Origin: Phymatolithon calcareum
Taxonomy: Eukaryota > Rhodophyta > Florideophyceae > Hapalidiales
Reading direction: 5' to 3'
NCBI GenBank assembly: GCA_977006965.1
Contig: OZ345352.1
Span: forward strand, 1,798,001 to 1,862,000
DNA length: 64,000 nucleotides
The notes beneath the pieces were generated by a model, which had not been told where the DNA came from, did not search any database, and saw only the letters and a list, made by a program, of their open reading frames with translations. The position numbers and the translations under genes are program-made. Positions 24,218-35,191 of the stretch are shown piece after piece; within the stretch, counting starts at the first letter, position 1; each line of letters opens with the position of its first letter.

Positions 24218-24480
24218 TCATTCGGAGTCAGTAATCTGGTCCAGGAGAGCTCCAGTCGCCGCAGGATCGTGGGTTGTTTTCTCCATAGCGTCAAGGCAGA
24301 CACTGTTCTGGTTTGCCAACTACATAATTTGGCTCCGAGGGAGTAATGCTGCAACGCTGTGCGGATGTGAGGAGTTGTCAACCGGCTGAGGGGACAGACA
24401 TCTGCTTTCTCTTGCAACTGATCTGAAGAGTTATGGCGCCTCAGAAGTGTTCGAGACCAAACTGAGCACTAGGTACTACA

Positions 24481-24539
24481 GCCTTGCCCGTATATTCGTA
24501 TGACTGTGGGGCTTTAAAAAAATTGCAATAAAAAATTAC
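24481..24539 (+). mobile_element. SINE-like family F, very short 5'-truncated insertion (F3)
   Basis: 59 bp containing only the F/LINE C type 3' end (GCCTTGCCCGTATATTCG, GTGGGGCTTT, then an A-rich tail), between direct repeats GTACTACA at 24473-24480 and 24540-24547. It is inserted inside the tyrosine-recombinase element. Confidence 0.75.
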
Positions 24540-24672
24540 GTACTACATCCACGAGACGAAAAGAGTAGGCATACAAACTCACGAGTTCTGCGCGGATGTG
24601 AGGAGTTATGTCATAGAAGCAATCAGGTGCAAGAGAAAGCAGATGTCTACCCCCTCAGTCGGTTGAAAAGCG

Positions 24673-25426
24673 TGTTGTGCACCGTACTTTCGGGATGACA
24701 ATCGCCCTCAGGCCATGATATTCGGACCTTGTCTCCGCCTCGGTTGAATATCATGCCCTCGGGCTCATGTCATCCCTCGCAGCAGGTGCACAACCCCCAC
24801 CTGTTTTTTGCTGAAGCCAAAGACAATACGGGGGAAGAAGGTTTATCAAATTGTAGCTGCACTGCCACGTCAGATTTCAGAACATATTTTCTTCTCATTT
24901 TTGAGATTCTGAGGCCCAGCACCGAGCACAAAGCCAACCACTCAAACAAGCAAGGAGACAAAATAGCATATGCCCGGTCCCCGATAAAGCGCAAGCCACA
25001 CTGCTGCGCCAGTGCAGTCAAGCCCCTCTACGCGGAGAACTGTTACAGTAGTGAAATCCGGTCAACAGCAAAGCCAAGATGATGATTGTGTTGGCGGGGA
25101 TTTACTCATATGCTCTCTTCTATGTAGCAAACAGAGATAAGGAGTCTATCGCACGACATTTGGAATGCAAAAAACAAAATTGCCAACCTTTGTCTTGTCA
25201 AGTTAATTGTACCCTTGGATATTCTAAAGGTGCAAGAAGACTAATCAGGGTTTCTAATTGGTTTTTGATCGCCTGGACTGAGTGGGTTTAGAGTCGCCCA
25301 AATTCTTCTTGCAATATGACGAGTCGAAGATCTCTGTCATTCAGACGTGCTGCTAGATCTAGTCGACAGCATGTGTCCAGTCAAAACTATTGCCGTGGTC
25401 GGGGTTTCGAAATTGTCCCAGGTTAA
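24673..25426. other. intergenic, no gene recognised
   Basis: No supported gene. Around 24690-24785 are short CCCTCGGGCTCATGTCATCCC-like words that recur near 23112 and 22900, probably remnants of a dispersed repeat. Overlapping frames of 117 and 83 codons on opposite strands at 24729-25082 have no recognisable domain. Confidence 0.4.
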
Positions 25427-26806
25427 GAAGAAGAAAGGTAGATTTTTATTTAAAAGTTACCAACGCATCTGCTGACGCTCGGGGAAACTTTCCTAAGGCC
25501 AAGGGGTTTTGTCTAGATTCTGTTCTGAAGGGGTTTTCTTTTCTTGTTGGTGTGACACGACTCAGTGGACTACAAAAACCCACCTCTGGTCTCCTTCGGG
25601 ACCTCGAGGGGGAAAGTTACTCCCCTGTCCTGTGGCACGCTGTAATTTCAATTTGCGGGTAGTCCTTACTTGTCCACAGCCTGAAACATGGTTAGGAGCT
25701 CGTCGAGTGCTCGCTTAGTCCGGGCGCTGTCTTCTTTGGAGTGTCTGTCCTTTGCAAGGCCATTTATCACGTCTTCGATGGCATCTTTTCCACATTGGCC
25801 GGTGAGTTCGATAAGGGTAGAGGTGCTCATTGGAGGGAATATTCCAAATGACCACTTGATGGCAAGTGTTCTATGTCTCCTTGAGTTGAAGAGAAGGTGC
25901 GGCGGTAACGACACTTTCGCGTGCGGTATAGGTCGTTTTTTCGACTTTTCCGCATCCTCTGCGGCCTCCAGTATCTTGTTTCTTTGGTATTTCTTGATGC
26001 TTGTCGTAGCTATCGTTTCGTTTGCTGCTTCGCACAGGAAACCATTCACTTTCGCATGGACAATATCTCTCTCCGCTTCTTGACGTTCCTTGTTCGCGAT
26101 CTCTGTTGTTGGACCAGATATCAGCGCATCGCGTCTTCTTATCAATCTCTGCACAAATCGTCTTGCAAGGACGTCTCTTCTTACCTTGGGTTGGAGTGTT
26201 CGGCACATGGCCCTGCACCTGTCCAAGCTTCTTTTTCCTGGTTTCCCAAGGATTTGCTCGAAAAACATAGATTCAACCTTCCTGGCTTCCGAGGCCACCT
26301 TCGCGGTCCAAGGTGAGAGGTGAAGGGCATATTCCCATCTTGACTGCACAAGCGATTTGTACAGCCTAATCGCCCTCGCGGGATGGACACCATTAGTAAA
26401 CACGCCCAGCCGTCGGAGATACTCAAGCAGATTTTTAGATTTCTTGATCCTGTCTGTCAGTTTGGTGCCTGAGACTCCCTGTTCCGTTAGTGTTACCCTG
26501 AGGTATTTTACCTCCTGGAGAGTCTTTAGCCGCCGCGCTGAGAGCCGGAAGCTGTGACCTGCCGTATCCTTGGTCCAAAGGATTACGCTTTTCTTGGTGT
26601 TCCACACCATACCGTTTCTCTGTGCCCACTTCGAGGCTAAATCTAGGATAATTTGGAGGCCTTCCACTGATTTTGCGGACAATTTCACGTCGTCTGCAAA
26701 CATTTTGCAGGGCTCGTTTGTGATATTCTTCGGAATGGAGTCTAGCGCAACGGCAAACGTGTCCATGAAGATATTATACAGGCACGGACTGAGAGGGGAC
26801 CCCTGA
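25427..26806 (-). mobile_element. LINE family A, 3' half (A2)
   Basis: 3' part of a non-LTR retrotransposon: reverse-transcriptase ORF from motif B onward, then a ~240-bp 3' UTR ending in AAATAAAAATCTACC and CTT repeats (minus strand). Its 5' side abuts the 3' end of LINE B1, so either B1 inserted into A2 or A2 is 5'-truncated at this point. Confidence 0.88.
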
Positions 26807-26808
26807 GG
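25666..26808 (-). pseudogene. LINE A reverse transcriptase, C-terminal 380 codons
   Basis: An uninterrupted frame starting in motif B (PQGSPLSP), with motif C intact (MFADDVKLSAK), a long thumb/connection region, and a conserved C-terminus (PPMSTSTLIELTGQCG, RALDELLTMFQAV). Palm motifs 1, 2 and A are absent because the element begins mid-domain. No stop codon has accumulated, so the insertion or truncation is fairly young. The first dozen codons belong to the tail of LINE B1. Confidence 0.88.
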
Positions 26809-26881
26809 ATATTTGATGATTTTATTTTTGAGAGCTCCCAAAGCCTCACCTTGGAGTAACGGGGCAGCTCTTGCATAATCT

Positions 26882-28969
26882 CTACGCTATAGTCATCTGG
26901 CTGCTCAAAACGTTCTTGATTCGTACTTCTCTCCCAACAAGAGCTCCGGTAAGTCTCTTGCACTCAAACTCAATTTCTGTACTCATCTTCGATGACGCTA
27001 GAGTACGTTGTAAGGCGACTAGTTCGACCACCGCGGTAATCCCACAGTACGCACCCAACACTGATTTCCTCCAAAGGGGTGCTCGGTTGAATGTCAACCT
27101 TAGGCATCTTAAACGTGTTGTTCTTTCTCCTATGTAAAGGATCCCTGGTAGCTTGCCTTCAATAGGAATCTTCATTGACCTGCCTTCTTCTTCCTTTTCC
27201 CATACCTTAATTGTTTCTTCTCTCCTCCTCTTCTTCGTGACAGATCCCTCCTGGGCTTTCTGAAGGGCTTGTCGCAAGTCTTCATACATCTTGAGATATT
27301 CAATATCCTTCATTGCTTCCTTTACGTCCTCATCTCTTCCAACGTACTCTTCTGTTTCTTCAAGGCGCTTTTTGCGCCTTACCAGGCTTAATGCAAACCT
27401 TTCTGCTTGATGACGTCTCCTCATCTTTGGTGGTCCCAGTCGGCACAGAACTCGCATTCGGTCCCGGCGGTGTTCGGCATACTTTCCGAAAACATTCTTG
27501 TAGAACAAGCCCTCTGCCGACTCGATTGCCGAGAGCAATCGATTTGTCATTGGAGTAACGTGTAACGCATACTCCCATTTCGGGATGATTAGCGACTTAA
27601 AGATCCTGATGCATGTCTCCGGTTTGAATCCTCGAACATTCACTCCAAGCTCCCGAAGCTTATGTATGCATCCTGCAGCATTTCGAACTCTTGCTAAGGC
27701 CGTGTCATCCGTAACACCCTTGTTATTCATGCTTACCCCAAGATACGAGAGTCTCCAGGCTTGATATAGTTCTCGTCCCACCAAGTAAAACGTGTGCTTC
27801 TGAGGAACGCCTCTGTCAATGGTGTACCACACGGAATCCTCGTCGTCTCTCGTCTGTATGAATGAGGGATCCAGAAATGGAATAACCATTTCGGCGATCT
27901 CTGGTTCCAGCACCTTCCTTATTCTCTCTGCAAGCTTATTCCTTGGTACGGAGACGTAGGCAGCTTTAAGATCTAAGACTGCCACGCAGCTGTGGCCTGA
28001 TTGTCGGAGGGCTTCAGCATGGAGAAGCGCCAGCTCAGTGCCCTTTCGTTTCTGGAACCCCAGCTGTGATATATGGAACTTGTATTTCCTTCTGATCATC
28101 TTGTCTAGTGCCATTTCGATTATCTTCCTCATGTGGCTTAGGAGGGAGATTGGGCGGTAGCTCGTCGGCAGTGCTGTATCTCCATCCTTGTAGATAGGTA
28201 CAATTTCCTCTGTTCTCCATGCCAAGGGTGTGGTTTGCAATCGGCCACAAGCTTCCCAAATCGCAAATAGTACTCTTGTGCTTAGGACTGGGTCCACTTT
28301 CAACATTTCGGTTTGTATTTTGTCCCATCCAGGGGCCTGACCAATTGGACCATCCCTGATAGCCGCTTCTATGTCGCTGCGGAATGTCCAAGGGGGGGCA
28401 AACGATTTGGTATCTCCGCTCCATCCTTCCTCGGAGCAACAGAGGCTTGAGAGGCTTCCTTGCTTGACATTTTCGGTCTTTCGCCTAGAGAGAGCTCTTG
28501 CCATTTTGGACATCTTCTCAAGGGCTGCTGCTGCCGGGAGCTGGTCCAGGTCATCCAGGAATCGGTTGTAGGACGCTTTTTTGGCGCCAATTTCCTCTTT
28601 GCTCATTTTTTTCTTGAAATTCTTGTGAGCTAGAATATCGACCTCGCTCTTTGTTTTCCGAGCTCTTCTGAAGAGTTTTGTTCGCTGTTTTGCCATCTCT
28701 CTAAGAGTGGGCGTCCAGAACGTATTTCTAGCTCCTTCCATTGGAACTGTTTTCCTCCAAGGCTGGATAAAGATGCCCACAATAGATTCATAAGTTGAAT
28801 CCAGCTCCCTGGGGAACTGGCATGCTTTTAGACGCATGATTTGTGTAGGTAGTCTGTGGCGATATTCCGTTCGTACCTTTTCGACGACCTCCGGGTCCGA
28901 TCTGCTCCTCGTAGATATAACCTCCTTGCGTCTTTGCCTCGGTGTTGTTGTCGGGACACTCGTCATCAC
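26882..28969 (-). pseudogene. LINE B reverse transcriptase with catalytic core deleted in frame
   Basis: About 690 codons without a stop. Seen in order: a basic N-terminal part, GQAPGWDKI and YRPISLLSHMRKIIE (RT motifs 1-2), QLGFQKRKGTELALL, motif A (AVLDLKAAYVSVP), and the beginning of motif B (DRGVPQ). The frame then jumps to the strand after motif C (SYLGVSMNNKGV) and continues through the C-terminal domain shared with 10781-11515. By comparison with LINE C about 84 codons are missing, including motif C with the catalytic Asp pair. The deletion keeps the frame, so the ORF looks intact but cannot polymerise. Confidence 0.85.
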
Positions 28970-28985
28970 AGGCCTTTGTCCCAGG

Positions 28986-30229
28986 CAGGGATAGTACCAA
29001 TATTATTGTTATTTATTCGGGCACATGATGCAATAGCAATTGCAATACCAATAATGCAAGGTTGAAGGCAATAGGAATTGCAATATCTGACAATTCTTCC
29101 AATGTCAATTGCAATAAGGTCCTCCTGCGCCATGTCTTCACTCACGCGTTGGATCACTGATGCGCTTCGGGCAGTGCTCATCGCCACGGAGACCGACTGC
29201 TGATCACAGTAACCTTTGTTCTCTTTAGCGGTGTCATACTCTTGCGATTGTCTGTCGAAATATTCTTCGCCACCGACCAAAGCCTCTCCACCTCGGCAGT
29301 TGATCAAAGAATAACGTCGCAATTTATAAAAGTCTGATGGACCTCAGCACGCTTGCGCTATTTAACGACAATTCTTTCCGCCATCGACAGCCGGCCTCCA
29401 CCCGATCCGCCGATGGAGCTTGTTATACCGTCATCGTGTTCCAGTTTGAGCTTCTTGCATGCATCCTTCTCTTCATTTGACATAGTATCGGACTCACCGC
29501 GCTGTATCTTAACAACTCCCGACTCGAATGCTGGGTCACACACAATTCATGCACGAGATCTGCAACTCTTCAGGTGGCTGTACGGGTTAGTATACCCCTT
29601 TCCTTTTTCAAAAGCGATTTCACCATTTTCTCGGCAGTCAGAACCATTCGGGCATAGAAGGATGTTAAAAGGCACCTTATAGCGTGTTATTCCGGTTATG
29701 CGAGACTGCACATCGCGTTCTTCTTCACGTAGCTTCTGCGCTAGCACCTCAACACCTTCTTTCAGGCCTGGTTTGCGTCCGTTGCTTGACGTTCTGGACG
29801 TAGTGTTTCGGCAGAGCAATTTGCAGCAGTGTGAAGTCCAAGAGATCGCATGAGCAAGACAGCATTCGTGAGCAATTTCCGGGTCAATGTTGGTCGACGT
29901 GTCTGTATTTGTCGAGAGGCATCGATAACAGAGCAGAATTCCTGACGGCAATCGGATGTCGCAGATTCGGGTGGCAATACGTAAACTGTGTTGGGAGCTT
30001 CTATAGCCCTTTTCCGTAAATTTCCCTTACAGATCCTGTACTGTACCGCTGTACGACGATCTTGCAAGCGCCGAGGAGGGCAAGGATGTACCTTGATTTT
30101 CGATCATATGTTATTACTTTTTGCAATAACTATTGCAATAAATACCTCTCAGGGCAATTAAGGCTTTATTGCAATATATTGCAATAAATTGTAATAAAAA
30201 CAATAAAAATAATATTGGTACCAAGCGTG
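28986..30229 (-). mobile_element. hAT-like DNA transposon (1.24 kb) inside LINE B1
   Basis: Flanked by a perfect 8-bp TSD, GTCCCAGG (28978-28985 and 30230-30237), the length typical of hAT elements. Terminal inverted repeats of about 28 bp begin CAGGGAT (left) and CACGCTT (right, complement) and share GTACCAATATTATT. Subterminal regions are rich in TTGCAATA words. Minus-strand coding debris includes a CCLAHA-like block (29547-29951), a possible TNPYSHLKSC zinc-finger segment and, further on, a C-terminal-like piece (28990-29322), separated by stops. The reading is a non-autonomous or decayed hAT relative. Confidence 0.75.
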
Positions 30230-30320
30230 GTCCCAGGTTAAGGAAAAAACGTCCAAGCCTGGTTTCTTGATTTTTACCACAAGAGCTTTGCCATCTACTC
30301 CATGTCATCATCGATAACGC

Positions 30321-30689
30321 GGGTGAGAAAACAAGAAAAGAACCTGAACCATTTCAGAGAGTTTAGCTTCTGCCTAATTCATCAGTTTCATGAAAATGGA
30401 TCCTCTGCAGGATTAAAACGAGAGACCCTTAAGCATAGTGGTGCTTTTCTCTTGCAAGAAAACGAGTTTCCACTTCACATCGATATTATAAATATCGCAA
30501 AGCTAGAAAGATTGTAGAGCTGATGTGCAATCCCCCGTTCAGGACCAAACTCGTGACCATAAATGTGAAACACATAAACTAATTACTCCTGGATCTTGGA
30601 TATCTTTTTCTGCTTCGACGGTGCTGCTCTAAGCAGAACTACTCGAGCACCACGCTCCTGTTGGTGCTTGCTTCAATTCCCTCCTACAA
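30321..30689. other. short unassigned stretch
   Basis: Between the end of recognisable LINE B1 coding sequence and the start of LINE A1. It could be the LINE B 5' region, but nothing in it can be matched to another copy in this window. Confidence 0.35.
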
Positions 30690-30707
30690 AGCAAAGAGCC
30701 CTGCCAA

Positions 30708-31770
30708 ATGTTTGTAGACGACCTGAAATTGTCCGCAAAATCAGTGGAAGGCCTTCAAAGTATCTCGGATCTGGTCTCAGAGTGGGCGCAGAGAAATTAT
30801 ATGAAGTGGAACACCGTGAAAAGCGAAATTCTTTGGACCAAGGACACGGCAGGTCATAGCTTCCGTCTCTTGGGACGGCAGCTAAAGACGATCCGGGAGG
30901 TAAAGTACCTCGGGGTAACACTAACGTAACAGGGAGTTTCAGACACCAAACTGACAGAAAGGATCAAGAAATGCAAAAATGCGATTGGGTATCTTCGACG
31001 TCTCAGCGTGTTTACTAATGGTGTTCACCCCGCGAGGGCGATTAGGCTGTACAAATCTCTTGTGCAGTCAAGATGGGAATATGCTGTACATCTCATACAC
31101 TGCACCGCAAAGGTGGCCCGGAAGTCAGGAAGGTTGAATCTATGTTCTTCGGGCAAATCCTCGGGAAACCAGGAAAAAGAAGCTTGGACAGATGCAGGGC
31201 GAAGTGCTGCATCCTGCAACCCAAGGTAAGAAGAGAAGTCCTTGCACGACGTTTTGTGAAGAGATTGACAAGAAGACGCACTGCGCTGTTCGCGATCTCT
31301 GTCGTTGGAACCGATATATCGGTTCCAACAGCAGAGATCGCGAGCAAGGAACGTTTAGAAACGGAGAGAGATATTGTCTACGCGAGAGTGAATAGATTCC
31401 TGTGCGAAGCTGCAAACGAAACGAGAGCTACGACAAACATCAGGAAATACCAAAGAAACAAGATACTGAAGGCCGCAGAGGTTGTGGAAAAGTCGAAAAA
31501 ACGACCTATACCTCACGCGAAAGTTTCGCTTCCCCTGCACCTTCTCTTCAACTCAAGAAGACATAGAACACTTGCCATCAAGTGGTCATTTGGAATGTTC
31601 CCTCCCATGAGCACTTCCACTCTTATAGAGCTCACCGGCCAATGTGGGAAAGGTGCCATCGAAGACGTGATAAATAGCCACGCAAAGGACAGACACTCCA
31701 AAGAGGACAGCACGTAGACTAATCGAGCACTCGACGAGCTCTTAGCCATGTTTCAGGCTGTGAACAAGTA
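30708..31770 (+). pseudogene. LINE A reverse transcriptase, decayed C-terminal part
   Basis: Matches the ORF at 25666-26808 from motif C (here FVDD instead of FADD) to the C-terminus (MFQAVNK). Inactivated by a TAA near 30927, a frameshift near 31115 and a TAG near 31715. At 31291-31342 it carries about 24 extra bases that form a near-perfect palindrome with the adjacent sequence; A2 lacks them. Confidence 0.87.
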
Positions 31771-31964
31771 AGGACTGCTCGAAATCTGAAATCACAGCCT
31801 GCCATAGGACAGGGGAGTAATTTTCCCCCTCGAGGTCCCGAAGGAGACCAATGGTGAGTTTTTCTTTCTTAATTGCGGAAAGATCGCTCACTGAAGGTAA
31901 GCAGGAGGGTTTTTCTACCCCACTGAATCGAGTTGCGCGAACAAAAAAGGAACACTCCTTTAGA

Positions 31965-32486
31965 AGAAGAAGTGGAGATTTTTATTATAGTGTTACCAAC
32001 GCATCTGCAGACGCTTGGGGCAACACTTCTGATGAGCCACGAGGACTCAACTCAGAGCCCAGAGGCTCCATTTCGCATAAAAACGGCTATAGTCAGCAAA
32101 ATTAGAAAACCTACCTCTGATCTCAACGGAGAGATCTCGAGGGGGGAAATCATTTCACTTCAATGGCCACGCAGAGCATCGTATCGTGTGAACGTGCGGA
32201 AGGAAATTTACCGACGTCCTGGGTCCGCGTGCCGCGCCGATCTTCAGGACTTACTCTCGCTAGGCCTGCCCGCCGATCCGCGCGGGGGGGTTACTGACGT
32301 CCCCAGTCTTGCGTGCGCCGGAGCGCGATGGGCGAGTTTACCGACGTCCCGGGTCCGCGTGCCGTGCCGATCTTCAGGACTTACTCTCGCTCGGCCTGCC
32401 CGCCGATCCGCGCGGGGGGGTTACTGACGTCCCCAGTCTTGCGTGCGCCGGAGCGCGATGGGCGAGTTTACCGACGTCCCGGGTCC
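31965..32486 (-). mobile_element. SINE-like family D element with GC-rich monomers (D2)
   Basis: 522 bp between perfect 14-bp TSDs AACACTCCTTTAGA (31951-31964 and 32487-32500). On the minus strand the order is: about two 130-bp GC-rich monomers, a ~240-bp unique body, a ~45-bp LINE-A-like tail and CTT repeats. No coding capacity is recognisable. It is inserted into the 3' UTR of LINE A1. Confidence 0.88.
32207..32486. repeat. 130-bp GC-rich tandem monomers of element D2
   Basis: The block TTTACCGACGTCC recurs at 32207, 32337 and 32467, giving a 130-bp period and about 2.15 copies with very few differences. The same monomer occurs 1.15 times in D3 at 59584-59732 and is absent from the truncated D1. 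Confidence 0.92.
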
Positions 32487-32781
32487 AACACTCCTTTAGA
32501 GAGAATCCAGCCAAAACCTCTTGGCACTAGGAAAGTTGCCCCAAGCGTTAGCAGATGCGTTGGAAACTTTTAAATAAAAATCTACCTTTCTTCCTCTTCT
32601 ATGTACACTACTAGAATGCTTTATAGGTGCAAATGCAGAAGCTCTGGAAATTTCCAATGACGGTTCGCAGTGCAGCAAAATTATTGTACTGTGAGGAAAG
32701 ATTGCTGTGTTCGTTTGACTCACTACAGTTCCACCTGTTGTATCGGATTCAGTAACTCGTACTATTGAGTTTCATTTGAAG

Positions 32782-32957
32782 AAGAAGAAGAAGAAGAAAG
32801 GTAGATTTTTATTTAAAAGTTACCAACGCATCTGCTGACGCTCGGGGCAACTTTCCTAAGGCCAAGGGGTTTTGGCTAGATTCTGTCCTGAAGGGGTTTT
32901 CTTTTCTTGTTGGTGTGACACGACTCAGTGGACTACAAAAACCCACCTCTGGTCTCC
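32782..32957 (-). mobile_element. LINE A 3'-end insertion, 176 bp
   Basis: Only the last 176 bp of LINE A (compare 25430-25600), flanked by a perfect 15-bp TSD GAGTTTCATTTGAAG (32767-32781 and 32958-32972). A 5'-truncated insertion with a (GAA)n tail at its 3' end. Confidence 0.9.
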
Positions 32958-32972
32958 GAGTTTCATTTGAAG

Positions 32973-34981
32973 GCGTCATTCTGGAAGCTATTAGTCATAT
33001 GTATATGCAATATTTTGGAAAGTATCTGCGTGGAGTAAAAGAAACGATGTTTCATCATAGTACAAGGTTAATCTCCTAACAAAAGAACAAAGCAACGAGC
33101 TTTTCGATTACCACATTTCATCTGCTATCAATGCATGAGTTGACATTTCTTTTCCAAGACTCAAGCCAAACGTGTCTGCCCTGTCGGACAAAATATAAAC
33201 TTTCCGATACACTGCTCTGTTTTGGAAGCATCAGGCGCTAGAAAGCTTCGTGTGGAGCCAAACAGAACGAAAACGGTAGCATGTCCAGATAATGAATTGC
33301 CGGCAGTCCCTCCGTCTGGATCACACTTTTGGTCTTCGCGGTCCGGGATCAATATTTCTCGCCCTCAGTGGTTCTCGCTGCTGTAAGAGAATGTCAAAGC
33401 TGTCGTCTTGACAATTCAACCTTCTATTGGTGCCTGCATATACTTCTCTATGATGTCGGAAACTCTGGGACCTGACAGCTCTCTATTCGCAAGATGTTTT
33501 TCTACTACCAGTCTCTCTCCACCACATGAGTTCTTGTCCAATGGCCTCAGGGTGTTAAACTCAATGTAGTCCGATCAATGAAACACGCGAAATATTTCAG
33601 AATAAATTTATGCAGGATCGAACAAGCTTTTCTTCTTCTTTATTGCGAGTTTTTGAAGTTGCGCTAGAATACGTCCACATCTTTTCGGCTACAGGGTAAT
33701 TTAAGCTCTACGAGTGGTACTTGATGTCACAGCAGCTCAAAGCAGCATAAAGTGCAGACCTTCGGGGAGCAATATCTCTACGCCGCCAATCTTCAGCTGC
33801 CGTCCTTCAAAGAGATGACTCGGGTGGAAAACACTTAGAATGCTCACGGTAGCTGGTCCTCTCGTTATATTCTTTCATCTCCTTCTGTTATCTCTCTTAG
33901 CTTCCTTGAGCATTGTGGCACACCACTGAGGGCGGAATCCATTTAGAGAACAAGTTTTGACAGTGCATGATCTAGCACTACGAGCCACAAGAGCGTCGCA
34001 TGCCAAGCTACACTCCAAGGCTCCAGTTCAGGTGCAATTACGTCCAGCACAGTGTTTACCTCTACTGGAAGTCCAATTGTCACCATGTGGCACTCAGATA
34101 GGTCGTGTCTTACATGAATTGGGCTTTAGAATTAATTAAGAGCAGTTTTTATATGTATACCGTTTTGAGAGAGCTGTGTGGGTCATTGATTTATTGTTCG
34201 AGTTTAATCTCAAATAAGTGCGAATTTGCGGACACCCTCTCTTACTTAACTGTCAGCTCTAGACTATTGAATCAAGTACCCCTCGAAGAAACAACCGAGC
34301 TATCGAGTATCTTCTACAATTCTTCGGCCACGTGGTTTAGACATACAAGCGTCACTTAATATCAAATTGCAAGAGATACAATGGAGAACTCTGCTGCCAT
34401 GGCAACGGTTCTAACCTCACATTCCATTGAAAAGGACAATACAACACAAAAAGGACACCAGACAGAATTTCAAGGTTCATGAGTAACACCACTTCAATTC
34501 ACAACTGATAGGACAGAATGGAGAAACCTGAACCCAGAGGAGGGTTGCTAGCTTCGGATAGCGGGAAACCCAGCACAGTATTATCTTCGGATAGCCGTAG
34601 ATAAGCATTGAATGTGTGGTGCATGTGACAGTTGGGCGCTGAAGCTCCAATAGTTCGAACTTCCAAATTCACTGCTCGGCAGGAACTGTCGTACGCATGA
34701 AGTCTGAGAGAGACCATGAGTGGACGGAAAGATGACAAAGTTGCTCTGGTAATCTATCAAGCTTTACGGTCCACTGTTTGAGCACCCTGTTATTATTCTG
34801 CGTCTGTTCAATTTTCGCCCAGAGATTATCGTCATGAGCTATACATGTATGAGGGGCAAAGCAACTTGAAGGAGAAAAACGACTGGAAACAGAAAAGGCG
34901 CTGGATGAGCTCTTACTATTTAGCAAGACACTCATAGAACGCATGGAGACCGAAGAAGGCTTGTATTAATCCGCAGAAGGC
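32973..34981. other. intergenic, no gene recognised
   Basis: No supported gene. A possible further LINE 3' end (TTCTTCTTTATTGCGAG) lies near 33635. Open frames of up to 91 codons at 34105-34944 have no recognisable features. Confidence 0.4.
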
Positions 34982-35191
34982 AAGACAAAAAGTGGTCGAG
35001 ACCAAGCACCAACAATCCCGTAGAGGACTGAAATAGGACTACTTTGAGTCCTGAGTTTTCCCGTCCGCCATTCTGGTGGACGTTTTGTGAGCTACACAAA
35101 GGTAGGTAGCATCAGAGGAAGCCTTGCCCATATCTTCGGAAGTCTGTGGGGCTTTTAAATAAACTTGAAAGGAAAAAAAAAAAAAAAAAAC
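34982..35191 (+). mobile_element. LINE C 3'-end copy with 19-A tail
   Basis: About 190 bp matching 16706-16890 (the LINE C 3' UTR), ending in an uninterrupted run of 19 A. It could be a 5'-truncated LINE C or a short non-autonomous element, because it begins at the same AAAAAGTGGTCGAG point where the copy at 16706 jumps from coding sequence. Confidence 0.83.

Larger units (their letters stand above)
22708..24672. mobile_element. tyrosine-recombinase element with inverted and direct repeats
   Basis: A broken tyrosine recombinase gene lies between three copies of a ~57-bp repeat. The copies at 22713-22769 and 24610-24666 are inverted to each other (about 90 percent match). A third copy, at about 24375-24424, is direct relative to the first. 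All contain the core GCTTTCTCTTGCA. Crypton elements normally lack terminal repeats, while DIRS/Ngaro elements have inverted or split direct repeats but also carry a reverse transcriptase, which is not seen here. The class therefore stays open. Confidence 0.65.
26807..30320 (-). mobile_element. LINE family B (B1), interrupted by a DNA transposon
   Basis: The longest LINE in the window: 3' end with an AAAATAAAATC-type tail near 26807-26830, a ~700-codon ORF, then a hAT-like insertion (28986-30229), and LINE coding sequence resuming at 30238 in the same frame to about 30311. The 5' end is not defined. Sister copy B2 is at 10698-11539. Confidence 0.82.
30690..32606 (+). mobile_element. LINE family A (A1), with nested family D element
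   Basis: A second LINE A copy, opposite in orientation to A2, starting just before motif C and running to the AAATAAAAATCTACC(TTC)n end at about 32590-32606. Element D2 (31965-32486) is inserted in its 3' UTR; the A1 sequence resumes exactly after D2's TSD. Confidence 0.88.

Noticed and set aside
32207-32486. Spaced GC-rich repeats considered as a CRISPR-like array
   Set aside because: The 130-bp monomers are direct head-to-tail copies without spacers, inside a retroposed element with a TSD, in a eukaryotic genome.
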